Assembly (NCBI GenBank): GCA_013115145.1 | Contig: JAAPAO010000011.1 | Coordinates: 1 to 64,000 of the forward strand | Source: Perkinsus chesapeaki | Taxonomy: Eukaryota > Perkinsozoa > Perkinsida > Perkinsidae | DNA: 64,000 nt | Direction of reading: 5' to 3' | Shown here: in pieces, positions 43,682 to 55,109 of the stretch | Layout of the letters: every line of letters begins with the position of its first letter | Numbering within the stretch: position 1 is the first letter of the stretch | Translations under genes and position numbers: made by a program | Notes under the pieces: generated by a model | Seen by the model: only the letters and a program-made list of their open reading frames with translations | Database searches by the model: none | What the model was told of the DNA's origin: nothing

Positions 43682-46600
43682 TTACGAAATCTGAGGAGCG
43701 AAGTGCTTTAGTAACCGTATGGAGAGCTTACGCGATTCCGCACCGAAAAAGGGGGACAAGTCCACCTGGGTATTAACGTCGATGGTGACGTCGAATGGTC
43801 GACGGTGCCTATCGAGTCTGGTTTCATAGTAGAGAATCCTGCTCTGGAACTCCTTGGGGAGGCACTCGTCATCGGACTCATAGGGTAGGTAGGCAAATGC
43901 TTGGAAGGTGTTGAAGGTGGACGCTTCCCATTCTCGGACGCGACTCTTGGTTCGTCGAGTGGCCTGCCGCACTTGCCGGTCGGTCTCATAGAGAAGATTC
44001 GATAACCGACCGCCCATAGGAAAGCGACCTAGGATTCTCGAAAAGTGAAAGCGTATCCCCATCGGAGCGCAAGACGGGCAAGCTACAGACAACACCCAAG
44101 GACATGTTAAATAGTGATGGTAAATATCTCCTACATGCCTATCACGGCTACCCTCGACTATTATCCACACCCTCCTCATCGGAGTCCTCAATAGGGAACA
44201 GGCCACCGAAGGAGGAATTCGAACCGATGCTTTTGATGCTTTTTGCAGACCGTACAGTGCCAAGCTGTGATCTTCCACTGCTCGGAGTTTCCAGATTCGC
44301 GGAACTAACGGAATGGTGTCTTCCCATTGTAGGGAGCACAGAGAGAGTGTTCTGAGCTGGTACCGAGGAGCCTGGCAGGAACGGCACTGATGGCTGACTG
44401 AATTGGACATTAGGCGTCCCAGGCTGCGATCCTGCCGATCCTCGAGATGACGTAACCCCAATACTGCTGAGCAGGTTGAATCTGCGAGTTTGGTTGCTTC
44501 CGGAGCTGCTCTCGCCAGACAGTGAGTTCCTTTTCCCTGTCTCGACCAATTCCTCGGCAGCACTCATTAGCTCATGGAGATACGCCGTCACTTTCTCTAA
44601 AACGGCACACTTGTTGAGAGTCTCTACGCTGTTCGGAGAGAGGTCGGCTGCTTCCTGGAAGGAGAGCTGCAGAACCGTGGCTCGCTCCAAGGCCTCAGCT
44701 ATTCCATATCGCTGGAGCAGCATCGGAATCTCCCTTCTCCTACTTAGCTCCACAGAGATCTCGGAATTCCAGGTAGCATCGGTGCTGTGGGTAATATGAC
44801 CTAGCTCGGGGAATATAACGCTGCAAATTTGCCCTATTCTATCCACCTCCGCGCCAAGTTCAACTAACCGAGTGAGCAAGTCAGAGGGTAAGCTCGGAAG
44901 ATACAGACCGAATGTCGAGGATGTCATAATGAGGCTCACAAGGGCTTTATTCTGGGCCTCCACGGCGTTGATCAAACATTTCGTCATCAGCTCGTGCATT
45001 TGGGGCGGCGGTGCCGATGCCTGGCATATCGGCAACAACATCTCGAATGAAGCTGTTCCTTTTGAAACCATTGATGCCTCTATCAGTGCAGCGATCGCTT
45101 CCTCCTCAGGGATACCATCAGGATAGCAGTTCTCCATGAGCCATTTTAGTGTCTTGTCTTTATTAGCTTTCGCTGCTATCGCCAGGCAGGTCCGGTCAAG
45201 GTACTGAGTCGGTTTTGTGAATACAACCCTCATTTCCTTCAGTACGTCTAGTGACGGCACCTTCAAGGTTCTGACTGCCAACTCAGCAAGTGTCTCGCCG
45301 GCCTCTGTGGTGTCGTCGTTCAGCAGTGCAGGTTTACTCATAACCGCATTGTTGACGAAAACCAGGTTTTTCTTGTGTAGAGCCGCGCACACCTCAGCAA
45401 CTCTCACGCGCTGTGGCCCAAGATGACGCAAAACGATTTCCACCAAGTCCTCCCTTCCCTTTTTCAGTGCAGCCTCTAGTGGACTAATTCGCGCCAAGCC
45501 CTTAACGATGTCCATGCTCCCCACACACTGCGTCACATCAGCGTTACCGTGCTCGATCAAAATTTTAACACAGTCAAAGTGTCCCATAGAGATGGCGCCA
45601 TAAAGCGCTGTGAAGGTCGTAGGAAGCACCCTGACACGAAGGCGTCCGAAAGCCAATAACCACTTCCCGCAACTTACATGTTCACATCTGCATCCAAGTC
45701 GATGAGCTTCTTCACTATTTCGGCTTTTCCCGCATTTGCTGCTACATAAAGGGGCGAGCATCCCGACTTGGGGTGGAGTGAGTTAATCGCTCCCTGAGCA
45801 ACGGTAAACTGCCAGATCCGCCCGTAAGGGCTTCTTACGTCTCCTTTCGACAGTGTCTCAAACACCGCTATTGAGCCTGCTCTGGCCGCATCGAAAAGAT
45901 CCGCCGCTTTGATGGAATTGATTATCTCTCGCTGGTCGTACTTCGCAGCTACATCTAGTATCTACGAGGAATCGATCTCTGTGATTCCAGTGGAGCTAGC
46001 CCACTGTTTCCCCTAGTCTATTGGTGGCGGTAACCGACGCCTTAGCCTCAATAAGAGTGTGCACACAAGTAACGCTGCCTGCTATGGTGGCCAGATGCAA
46101 CGCTGTGTACCCACAACCGGGAGGGAGGCCAGTGTCCCGTGTAGAGTATGCCGGATCAGTTGTACGGTCGTCTAGATGGTCCGCGAACAGGCCAGTGTTG
46201 ATCAACACGTCCACCATCTATGATGAAAGTGCTTAGGAGATCCTTGAGCTGAAATGTCACTTACGTCTGAGTGCCCCTGCTCGGCTGCGAGATGGAGCAG
46301 ATTCCGGCCCTCGTTGTCAATACCACACAAGGAGATAAGCCTTTGAGCTATGTGCACTGGACTGTACTGGGAAGGGGTCACGTCGTCATTCTCCACAGTG
46401 TCACCGTAGAAGATCTAAAGGGAAGAGGTAATAGACAGATGAAGGTGAAGCAGGTGTCGAGGGCTACCGAGAGGATATCGAATTGTGATGCTCCACGACT
46501 GCGCTGCTGCTGCTGGCGTTTAAGCCCATCGTTGATTATCGCCATCGCAACATCTATTTCATTTTGCCTCACCGCCGCAGCCAGTAACTGAAGTATGTCA

Positions 46601-49600
46601 ATATCTTCTTCTTGTTGTTAACAACTTGTTGCTCTCTACCTGCATCCTTATGCCTTTATTGCATGCCAGGAATTGTGACAGTATCGGCTCCCTGTCCGGG
46701 CCTGTCATCATCAACACACTTAGAACAGTTGATCTCGCTAGGACTGCTATCGCCGATATGGAGGAGGATCGTAAAGCCATTTGGAGGGGCAACATGTGAT
46801 TCTTGGTCGGGGACTGCAAACGGATAATGCTACCACCAGATCAAGCAGTCAACGATGTTCCTTACGTCACTGGTCATGTTTTCTACTCCTCCCAGATTCC
46901 CCAAGCTCTGGTGGATATTGTCCTCGTGATTGGTAATATTATAGAACACGTTCGTCTGAAGCGGGACACCTTATACACAACGAGAAAAAAGCAAATGATG
47001 ACATTTCCCCTTTCGAGGTGGCGGCCATAACCCCTTTGTGCCAGACCGCGACCAACTAGACGCTCTAGCTTACCTGGCTTCCAAACGAAGTTAGAAGATT
47101 CAGAACTCGGGTGTTGCCGGTGAAACTTGGAGTCACGAGAACATGCTCACCAAAACCGCTGTGACTATCGGGGCTGACACCAGCGCCTGAGAGAGTGAGA
47201 AGAACTGTTACTTAGGGACCTTGGGAAAATAGTTGTGAAGTAGTTAGAAGTAGTCCTCATGTCAACAGGAGATAACAACGTCATCAAGTCCAGCCTGCTC
47301 TAGGCATTGATTATCCATTAATGTAGATTGAACGACATCGAATGCATATGTAAACCTACAGAGTAAGTCTTCTATAGCTCCCAGTACTCCATCCTCCTCC
47401 TCGGTGTCGTTTGTTCTCAGCGAACAGTAAATCATAAGCCTTTTCTGTTGGAGAACTTGATGGAGAGTCGGCATGCGTTCAGCCAGTTCGTCAAAGTCGC
47501 TGGACAGCAACTTATACACTTCGACGAAGTTGACACATATGGCGCTCCGCTCCCAGTAGTGCTCGATAAACAATGACATCTCTCCACAGTAGCCGCCTCG
47601 CACTAGAGTCTTCACCGCCGGCGTTGAGAATGGAGCTCCGAGAGCTGAGACCGTTGAGCTTGCAGGCGGAACGAATGAATCCGAACGCATACCGGCGTCG
47701 TTCTGATATGAAGTGAAGCCCATCTCTGCAGTGTTGACCAGTTTGATCGCTCCATTGGCAACGAATATCATTCCTCCCGATCTCTCCCCGTGCAAAAAGA
47801 CAATGTCCAGCGGAGCGAAGTATCTGGAGAAAACTCTAGCAATGTAGATGATTGAGTCTCTGACATGTTCTTGGTGATTCCCGCGACCATGCCCAGCATC
47901 TCGTCATCAAGGCGTCGGGCAAACCATGGGTATGTCCGCAGGACTTTGCCCATGATTCCGACAAGTACTTCACTTTGGAGACCCTCCGAGGAGTGAAGAA
48001 GCCTAATAAGTTGACGAGGTTGCGATGCTGCACGTGAAGGGAGCACCCACTCCATCAAGTCCGTTTTGGTGCGTTCTCTTGCCTGATTCTCAAACAGCTG
48101 CTCCAAGAACTCCACAACTCGACGCTGGAGACCACCATCCAAGTGAGTTCGGTTCATGTACCTGCAGTATATAATGGTATTGCAAGCGCGGCCGACGTCG
48201 TCGGCCACATCCATGAGACTTGCCTTGCTACCGCCTTTAGCCGAGATCTAAACTGGGCGGCCACCTCATCATATGTCAAGAACAGGGCACAGAGCAACCC
48301 GGAAAAGAGAGCGAAGACATTACCAGCGATGATCTCAAGGATGATGCAAAACCTGGAAAATGCTCAATTCTGGAATGGTCGTGATGACGCGATGCCTGAC
48401 TTCACTTACACTCTTTCCCTTTGGTTTGTCGCCGATATGTCACCGTAGCCCACAGTAGTGATTGTGGATGAGACGAAATAGAGGGCAGCAGTAAACTGAC
48501 GGGAATCTGGTGCCGTCCAAAGCACCTCCGATCGGTCTTCTTCTAGGACCTACAGATGATGATGATGATGATGATGATTGCGTGACTATCGACAACTCTG
48601 CCTTACTCTGATCCAACCGCCGACACCCTCTTCCTCATAGTAGCCTTTCATTCCAATATACCACCATAGGCAGGCGCTCCAATGACAAAATATGATTAAC
48701 AAAGATACCAGCTTGCCAATGCCAAGCAACACCGTCCATATCTCGCTTTGGGCTCTCCTCTCCAGCACGCCCATGACTCTATGGCGCAGATACGATAGCC
48801 GATAGACAAGCAAGACGCGAAGCATTCGTATAGCCAATGCCTCATGGGACATATGCGGCTCATACACCCACGGGAAGGCACTGAGCAGATCGAACACCAG
48901 CCATGTTTTAGCGTAGTGCTTCATAGCCTGTCGGGTATTGGTTATTAATGCACCAGCTCGTTGGTAACCAGTAGTAGCGCACACTGCTATATTGAGGCCA
49001 GCGTATACATCTGACACCCATATGAGTGCCAAGAACTCTATTGTGTCCGGTTGGTAGGAGTCGTCATTAAATGCCAAATGATGGGGTAATATTAGCACTT
49101 GCCACACGCCCAGGATGAGGCCTATAGAGTCCCAAGTCATCCTGAGTAGAGGCAGCAGCTTAAGCTTGAGGTAAGGTTAAAGCTTAAGATGCTTACCTGA
49201 ATCTGCCACTGACATCGCTCATGTCCCTCAGGAATGAAAGCAGCCTTGGTGGCATCCAGGAAAATAGCGAACAGCTTTCGATGCCGTCCAAGTCACCGAG
49301 CGTTTTACCTCGACCGTGTTTATGTTGCTTCAGAAACTCCCGCACCTGATAAAACCGAAGGACCACATGAATATTCCACAATGGACCCCAACTGAGCCGA
49401 GGACACCAAAGTCGATCCCTAATATTTCCGCTACACCACAGGTTCTATCAGGCCAGATTCATTCGCTAGTCACTCGTGCATAACTCGAGCTAGACTGCAT
49501 GTCATTTTCGAACGTGACAAACTTTTGCTGCGTTGAAGGCTCCTTCAACTTGAAGGAGTTCCTCTGTATAACACTGTGCAACACAGAGGAGGTTTTTAGT

Positions 49601-50679
49601 TGCACGTGTGCTACATGAAAAAGCTAATAACACTTTCACCATAAACGGGTATGGAGTAGCTCACTCACCTTCCTGCGATCCTCTTCGGTCATGCCCTTGG
49701 TCTTTTGGGCAAAATCAAGTACGGATGCCGGCAACGCGGAGGCATTCGATGCGAAGTTCCGAGAGCTCAACGACGTTATCCGCTTGTCGGCTCTTCCCAC
49801 AATATCTCGACGGTACCGTTCAAGCAGTGCCTTGAGGCCTGTCTCGCTCTCCATCCTACACAAACAGTGAACACGAAAGGGATCATCGTTGCCTACTCCT
49901 CGGAGGTTGGTGTAGCTTCCGCCACTGCGCCCCTTCTTCGATTCCCTAAACTACCGATCGACGAGCTATAGCCGGTTCAGCTTGTTACCTGCCAGCTCTC
50001 GTGACTTCACGAACGACCCGCGGGCTCCTTCACGACTGCGAAGCCGATCTAATTGGCTACTGAGCGACTTGCCAGACTCAGAGCCGCTCGGCCGGGCTTC
50101 CGGGGGTGACCCAGCCGTATCTCCGGAGCCTGACTTTTTCACTTCGAGAGGCGGGGAGTTGATTGTAGCGCTGCTCTTCATCGTTAAACGTGGTGAGGTT
50201 GCGCCAATATCGGCATCGGCCGACCGAAAGCGTTCGACAAAGGACATGGCCTTAGTGACTCTGGGCGAATCCGTCGCACCTGCTGTCATGTAAAGCTCGG
50301 CACTCTTCATTTTAGCAGCATATTTCGAGGACGCGAGTGGGCGGGTACGATCTGGTGCTTTATGTCGACGTTTGACTTGACGCTCAGAAGTGGGCGCGCT
50401 GAGGGTACTGCCGTATGGAGACTTCCCCGTAGTCATCAATGCATTTGCTAGTTCTTCCTTAAGGACCTCTCGTAGCTCTCTCCGGAGCTCAGGGACAAGG
50501 GCCTCGAACAGCTCTATCACAATCTGACAAAACAAGTCCAAGAGACCAAAGAGCGTTATTGTTACCTTCTTCACGGACTTGGTCACTTCCTTCGCGACAT
50601 CATCGGACTTCTCGCCTTTGGAATCTAGGTTGATGCTAGAGGTTGGCCCAGAGGTGTCCGCGTGACGGAGGCGTATCAT
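43682..50679 (-). CDS. Voltage-gated K+ channel with cyclic-nucleotide-binding domain and ankyrin repeats
   Basis: A 7-kb multi-exon gene read leftward from ATG 50679. A long N-terminal cytosolic part carries an amphipathic/hydrophobic helix (TITLFGLLDLFCQIVIELFE) and a basic Ser-rich region. Two introns (about 44 and 41 nt, both with in-frame stops) join it to EMESETGLKALLERYRRDIV. The channel core follows: S1 WDSIGLILGVWQVLILPHHL; S2-S3 including HYAKTWLVFDLLSAFPWVYE; S4 AIRMLRVLLVYRLSYLRHRV with spaced arginines; then the pore FTAALYFVSSTITTVGYGDI (about 48430-48490) with the K+ filter TTVGYGD. At 47550-47800 comes a cNMP-binding domain (GGYCGEMSLFIEHYWERSAI). Ankyrin repeats follow (LLHLAAEQGHSD, TALHLATIAGSVTCVHTLIE, SPLYVAANAGKAEIVKKLID, TALYGAISMGHFDCVKILIE), then a long Ser-rich C-terminus and a final conserved-looking segment (YLPYESDDECLPKEFQSRIL, stop 43682). 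The order matches plant AKT/SKOR channels. Exon borders are approximate. Confidence 0.82.
48555..48578. repeat. (GAT)8 microsatellite at an intron 3' end
   Basis: Eight perfect GAT units on the plus strand read as (ATC)8 on the coding strand of the K+ channel gene. They fill the stretch just before the CTGTAG acceptor, where a pyrimidine-rich tract is normally expected, in the intron before the pore exon. Confidence 0.85.
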
Positions 50680-50860
50680 TCTACCTCCTACAGGAATGTC
50701 AACTGAAGGGATCTAGCTTAATGCTTCACCGCGGGCCGCTGGAAATCCGAAAGCATACGGGCGTCTACTTCATATCGATAATTTCTGGGCGCGCGCCGAT
50801 CATCTTGCGCTGAACGTACCACTGCGCAAGCGGCCTTGCGGAAAATCACTTGTGTTTCTT

Positions 50861-51890
50861 ATGGCGAGTCGATGGCTCAGACCTGGCCAGGCGTGTCTAC
50901 GGCGCCGCAAAGGTGTCCGGTGTGCCTCTACACGATCCAGTGTTGATGAGAACGCCTTCAACCTTATGTTCGATTTAAAGGACGAAAAACGGAACCATCT
51001 CCGGGAGATTGTCGACGAAGTGAGGACCACTTCCGATGGCAATGGGGGCGAATGAGTCCTCAGATCATGACGCTTGAGCTCCGGGATGCTAAGGACCTGG
51101 CAGACCTGCTAGAGGCATCTATTGAGAACCCTAGTGAGGCGCTGGTAGCACGGCGCGATTAAGTTGCTTATAGGTTTTTTGGCAACCACTGTGGTGCCCG
51201 GAAGGCGACCCTTTCCGCATCCTATGCACATGTTCTCTGCCCTGGATGCTGCCACGCGGCCGGGGATGTATCAGCCCTATGGCCAGGGCGGAATTTTGCC
51301 CCAAACAACGGCGCCGGTTCAGCATGAGCCGCCGCCTGCCAGCACCCAAGGACCGAGTAGCTCTGTGGTGGGGGTTTTGCCAGTTTTGGTGTCCTCAGAG
51401 GTGCCTCAGGCAGAGTCTGAAGCACCGACTGTGGAGGAGACCAAGAAGGCAGCGGCCAAAGCGGACAGCACCAGTGTGGTTACATTGAAGCTTATCGGTT
51501 ATGAGGACGGGAAAAAGGTCACCGTGGTGAAGGAGGTCAGACGCCCCTGCTCTATAATGTGTACGTAGGCTCTTACTATAGGTCCGGGCGCTACTGGGCC
51601 TGGGGTTGAAGGAATCCAAAGACATGGTTGAGGAACTGCCAAAGGTGAGCTTGATCTGGTGGAAGATTGAGACTCGTGGAACCAGTAGAATGAAACGATG
51701 AAAAGTTAAATTAAGATATTTTATAACTAGGCAAGATAGGTTAAAATAAATAATATGATAAATGGGCATTTTTCGGAGGGTGGACATGGGGCGGCGTTTA
51801 CAGATACTTAAGAAGGGGATGGACAAATCTGAGGCACAAAAGGTGATAGATAAGTTCAAGTCGGCCGGGGCGGAGGTCGTGCTGGCCTGA
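50861..51890 (+). CDS. MRPL12: Mitochondrial ribosomal protein bL12m
   Basis: Starts at ATG 50861 (MASRWLRPGQACLRRRKGVR), a basic mitochondrial presequence; an upstream in-frame TTG is ignored. HLREIVDE is joined by an intron of about 45 nt to IMTLELRDAKDLADLLEASI, the N-terminal dimerisation helices of L12. A Pro/Ala-rich hinge follows (about 51230-51430, with APVQHEPPPASTQGPSSS). The C-terminal domain is split: TSVVTLKLIGYEDGKKVTVV followed by KEVR, then RALLGLGLKESKDMVEELPK, and after an intron of about 130 nt ILKKGMDKSEAQKVIDKFKS followed by AGAEVVLA. These match the L12 CTD ([20 protein letters not shown] and the ending AGAEVEVK), which recruits translation GTPases to the mitoribosome. 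The stop codon lies inside a 32-bp tandem duplication. Confidence 0.9.
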
Positions 51891-51942
51891 CATGTCCGCC
51901 TTTACTGAGGGTGCTGGCCTGACATGTCCGCCTTTACTGAGG
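51879..51942. repeat. 32-bp tandem duplication over the MRPL12 stop codon
   Basis: The unit GTGCTGGCCTGACATGTCCG plus 12 more bases occurs twice without a gap (51879-51910 and 51911-51942). It contains the last codons Val-Leu-Ala and TGA of MRPL12 plus the first part of the 3' UTR. The protein is unchanged because the first copy ends it. The two copies are identical, so the event is recent. Confidence 0.95.
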
Positions 51943-52016
51943 GTAAAACGTTTCGTGCAAGTCCTATTAGTGCGTAGTTGCCGAGTGGAGCCTCTGTTTC
52001 ACATCAGTTCGCTTGT

Positions 52017-54896
52017 ATGACCTATTTCGCCAACCCAGCCGGGCAACCCCCTCCTCCGCCTGGCTCACCTCCACCCGCCGCGGCCCCACCTCAGCCTGAG
52101 TTTGGATACCATCACCAGCAACGGCACCAGTGGTCACGGGTACAGTGGGCCGCGGCCCAATGGATGTGCTCTACTGCGTGGTCGTTTCAGCCCCAACCGG
52201 CTCTACCGAAAGCAGCGCTGGCCCATCCTTCAGCCGAGGCAACATCGCCGGAGACGTCACCAGTGAGTGTGGCATCGGCACCGAGTCCACATGACAGCGA
52301 TGGTAAAAGGGACGGCTTAGGAAGAGCTAGATCACTGAGGCCTCAGGGAACGTCACTTTCGGAATGCCTCATAAACTTGGGGCCCGGCGAGGTCTGCCAG
52401 CTGGGCGAACTAAGAAGCGGCGTAAGAATCACATCCATTACTATGGATATTTATGGTTAAGGGCGGCGTGCATCCTCATTTCGTGCCGCGCGGTCGGATG
52501 ACGATGGGAGCTCTTCCTCCAGCGCTAGCTCCCCTGAGGAGGGCGGAGAATCACCGAGTCACCCGCGAAGGTCTCAGTCGTTCCACCCTTTGCTTTCGGA
52601 AAAGTGTGACTCGAGGGAATTTAACGAGCATGAGCCGAGGCTCCTCGAGATGGACGGACCATTGTGGTACCACCTGCACCGTGGTTTTTATTTCCCCCAG
52701 TGGTGCTTTCATCAGGCCCTACTGTGGGCGTAGAATTGTCCCAGTTAGCCCGATTATGCATCTCTCGGCTGATGTGGTTTGTAGAGTCTCCAAGGTGATA
52801 GCATCTGAAAGGCGGTACTAGTGGGAAGGGGAGCGTCGTCGGGCCGGGCCGGGCCATTTCACGGACAGGTGCATAGCTCTTGATGTTGTCGGTGTTCCGG
52901 CCCCTCGGTTACCCGAGGGGGATAGTGGTGGCCATCGAATTGTGGTGGACCATCTTGTCATCGCAACCATGCATGGGGTCACTGTTATTGGCCCGCCCAC
53001 CGCCAAGGGAGACCATAAAATGTTAAGGGACATGCTGGCGGCTCAGCTCATAGGCCATCTCAAGGTGCTCGCCAATTCCTCATTGCCCATTGGTCTTATC
53101 ATCCCGCTCAGCTATACCGTAATACGGTCCATGTAGTGATACCGCGGGCCGACACTGTAGACCGGACGTGCCGCTTTCTTGGGCTTAAGCACGGTGCGTG
53201 TCGGTAGTGCATGGTCCGAGCTAGGATATCCTCCGTAGGTGCCTTGACAGGCATGATCAATGTAGTGCAGTGGGTACGTAAGTGGGCCGCGGCCAAGAAG
53301 GCCCACGGTGCAGCCGTCCTAGCGAAGAGCATCGTGGCGGTAGGTGGCCAGATCGGACATGTTGTGGCATGCCGATCCTCAGGGGCTTGAAGCTTCGGGC
53401 GGAGGGGAGCTCTCGGTCGAGACTCTGTGCAACTTCTTCCTTCCGTACAAACCACACTTCACCGGTCCTCCGACGGAGAACGTCGAAAGGCTGCCTAAGC
53501 ATGTTCGTTCGCACGCTATGGCTCACGTAGCATTCTTCACACGGAAGGTGGGTGGAGGAGACGGTCATCGCTGGGCCAGGTGGCGCCTTCTTAGGTGTTC
53601 CTTATGTTCTTCACGCGGGCCACGGATCCTGACGCATCCACTGTTGCTGCCAGAAGTGATGATAGTCGGGAGGAGGAGTGCGTATCCGTTGCCACATCGC
53701 AGCCAGAGCCGGGTGATCCTACCACCACCAGTGGCAAGTCTCCGATGGCCGCTTTGTCCGGGGCTGATGTCCAGGACATGGCTGGTGTGGCCGACGGCAT
53801 TCGCCAGCTGCGACAGGGCAACAGCGGTGCTGTCCAATGCCCCCAAGCTACCTAACTATGAGTTTCTGAGCTCCGCCAGGCTTGGGTTCATGGCCCTTAT
53901 CTTTGGTGTCCCATCAGACCGCGTTGATGCATGCTGGTGCTCCAAGGCGAGGTGCCCTCTCCTCCAGCCCGGCCCCTAAGACTCCGGCACGAACCCTCAG
54001 AGGTGGACTCGCCAGCCACAGGCCGCCGCCCTCGCGTGGGAAGGCTCTACCGGTTCGGGGTGGTATGATGGCTGCAGCTAACGTTACTTCGCTGCGTGGC
54101 CGGCGATCCATTGCGAAGGCTGGCACAGTGGTCCGGGCCACCTGGAAGCCGCTGAGCTCTCGAGGAGGTTTAGCGTCTCCCTCTGCCGCCAGCAGTCGGG
54201 TCTCGAGGAGCCCACTAGCTCGGTATCCTGGCAGCGCCCCTTCCACCACGATTCCTCGCCCGCTTACTGTCACACGAAGGCGAGCAGACCCTCCCATCGA
54301 CCTCACTGGTGACAGCGAGCCTTCTGCTCAGCGAAGCGCAGCAAGGGCTCGGCCATCGTCCCCTCGACCGTGCACTGTTTTGCGTAGCCCACGACCCTAT
54401 CTGTCCCCTCCGGCTGGTCAACCAGTAGTTAGGCTTACCCCAGCGGCGGCGGCAGAGCCTGGAGTGGTGACACCTTCTGTGAAGGTTTCTCCTTCGGAAG
54501 GACCGCCTCCGGCCAGCACTATTCTTAGTGTGAAAGAGAGAATGGAGGTCTTGAAGGCGAGTCTTGAGGCTGCTGCCGAAGCTGGGAAGGCAGCCCCGAC
54601 CGTGACCGAGCACGCGAGTGGCCAGCTTTGTCAGAGGACTCGAGACCCTTCAGCGTCTGAGCAGGTGGGATTTCCAAGCAGTCTCGTGGGGGGGAGTCGG
54701 AGCTGTGTTTTTAGAGAGACCCTGACACTAAGGATTCCCCATCACCGCGACCAGACAGCGCCACGGACAGAGGCGCGGGAGAACGGCTACCGACGCTGAG
54801 CCCTGAGGAGAGAGCGTCGTTGGCCACGTCAGTGTTGTCCTTCATATCCCACGAATTGAAAGCCGCGGCCCTGTCCAGAATGTATCTGTGCCGATG
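52017..54896 (+). CDS. Unrecognised low-complexity protein, tandem paralogue 1
   Basis: Starts MTYFANPAGQPPPPPGSPPP (52017) with a Pro/Ala/Gln-rich N-terminus. Exons then give an acidic Ser run (SDDDGSSSSSASSPEEGGES), MDGPLWYHLHRGFYFPQWCF, and a globular-looking core DRCIALDVVGVPAPRLPEGD ... HRIVVDHLVIATMHGVTVIG (52865-53085), VETLCNFFLPYKPHFTG and SHAMAHVAFFTRK (53420-53550). A long Pro/Ser/Arg-rich region follows (53900-54530). The protein ends SPEERASLATSVLSFISHEL followed by KAAALSRMYLCR (54896). The neighbour at 55110 has matching segments in the same order: EVVDVPIERG ... SSVLAIGTRHGVTVLGCDG, LCNFFHRPHR, GHVAFYTRR and VRDAVLSFIQRELQAS. I do not recognise the family. Low-complexity arms around a small core suggest an RNP or scaffold protein, by inference only. 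Exon joins are approximate. Confidence 0.6.
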
Positions 54897-55109
54897 ACTT
54901 TCGGTAATGTACGTATGCCACCGCTGAGCGGTGTTGTAGAATTCATACTGTGCCGAATTACTTGCTTTTTCATTGCTCCACATGGATTGAGTTTCATAAG
55001 CCTCGGGAGGGGGAGGCTGCCGACTGGAGCGCTGTCTTTCCTTACAGTTGACTACTGGTCGGCGACTATCACACCAGGACCATATCCACCACTGCGGCTT
55101 CGACTGTCC

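Noticed and set aside
51395-51859. 154-codon minus-strand frame
   Set aside because: Antisense to the conserved C-terminal domain of MRPL12.
52901-52920. CCCCTCGG-TTAC-CCGAGGGG hairpin
   Set aside because: It lies inside the coding core of the low-complexity paralogue, so base pairing is probably incidental to the codons.
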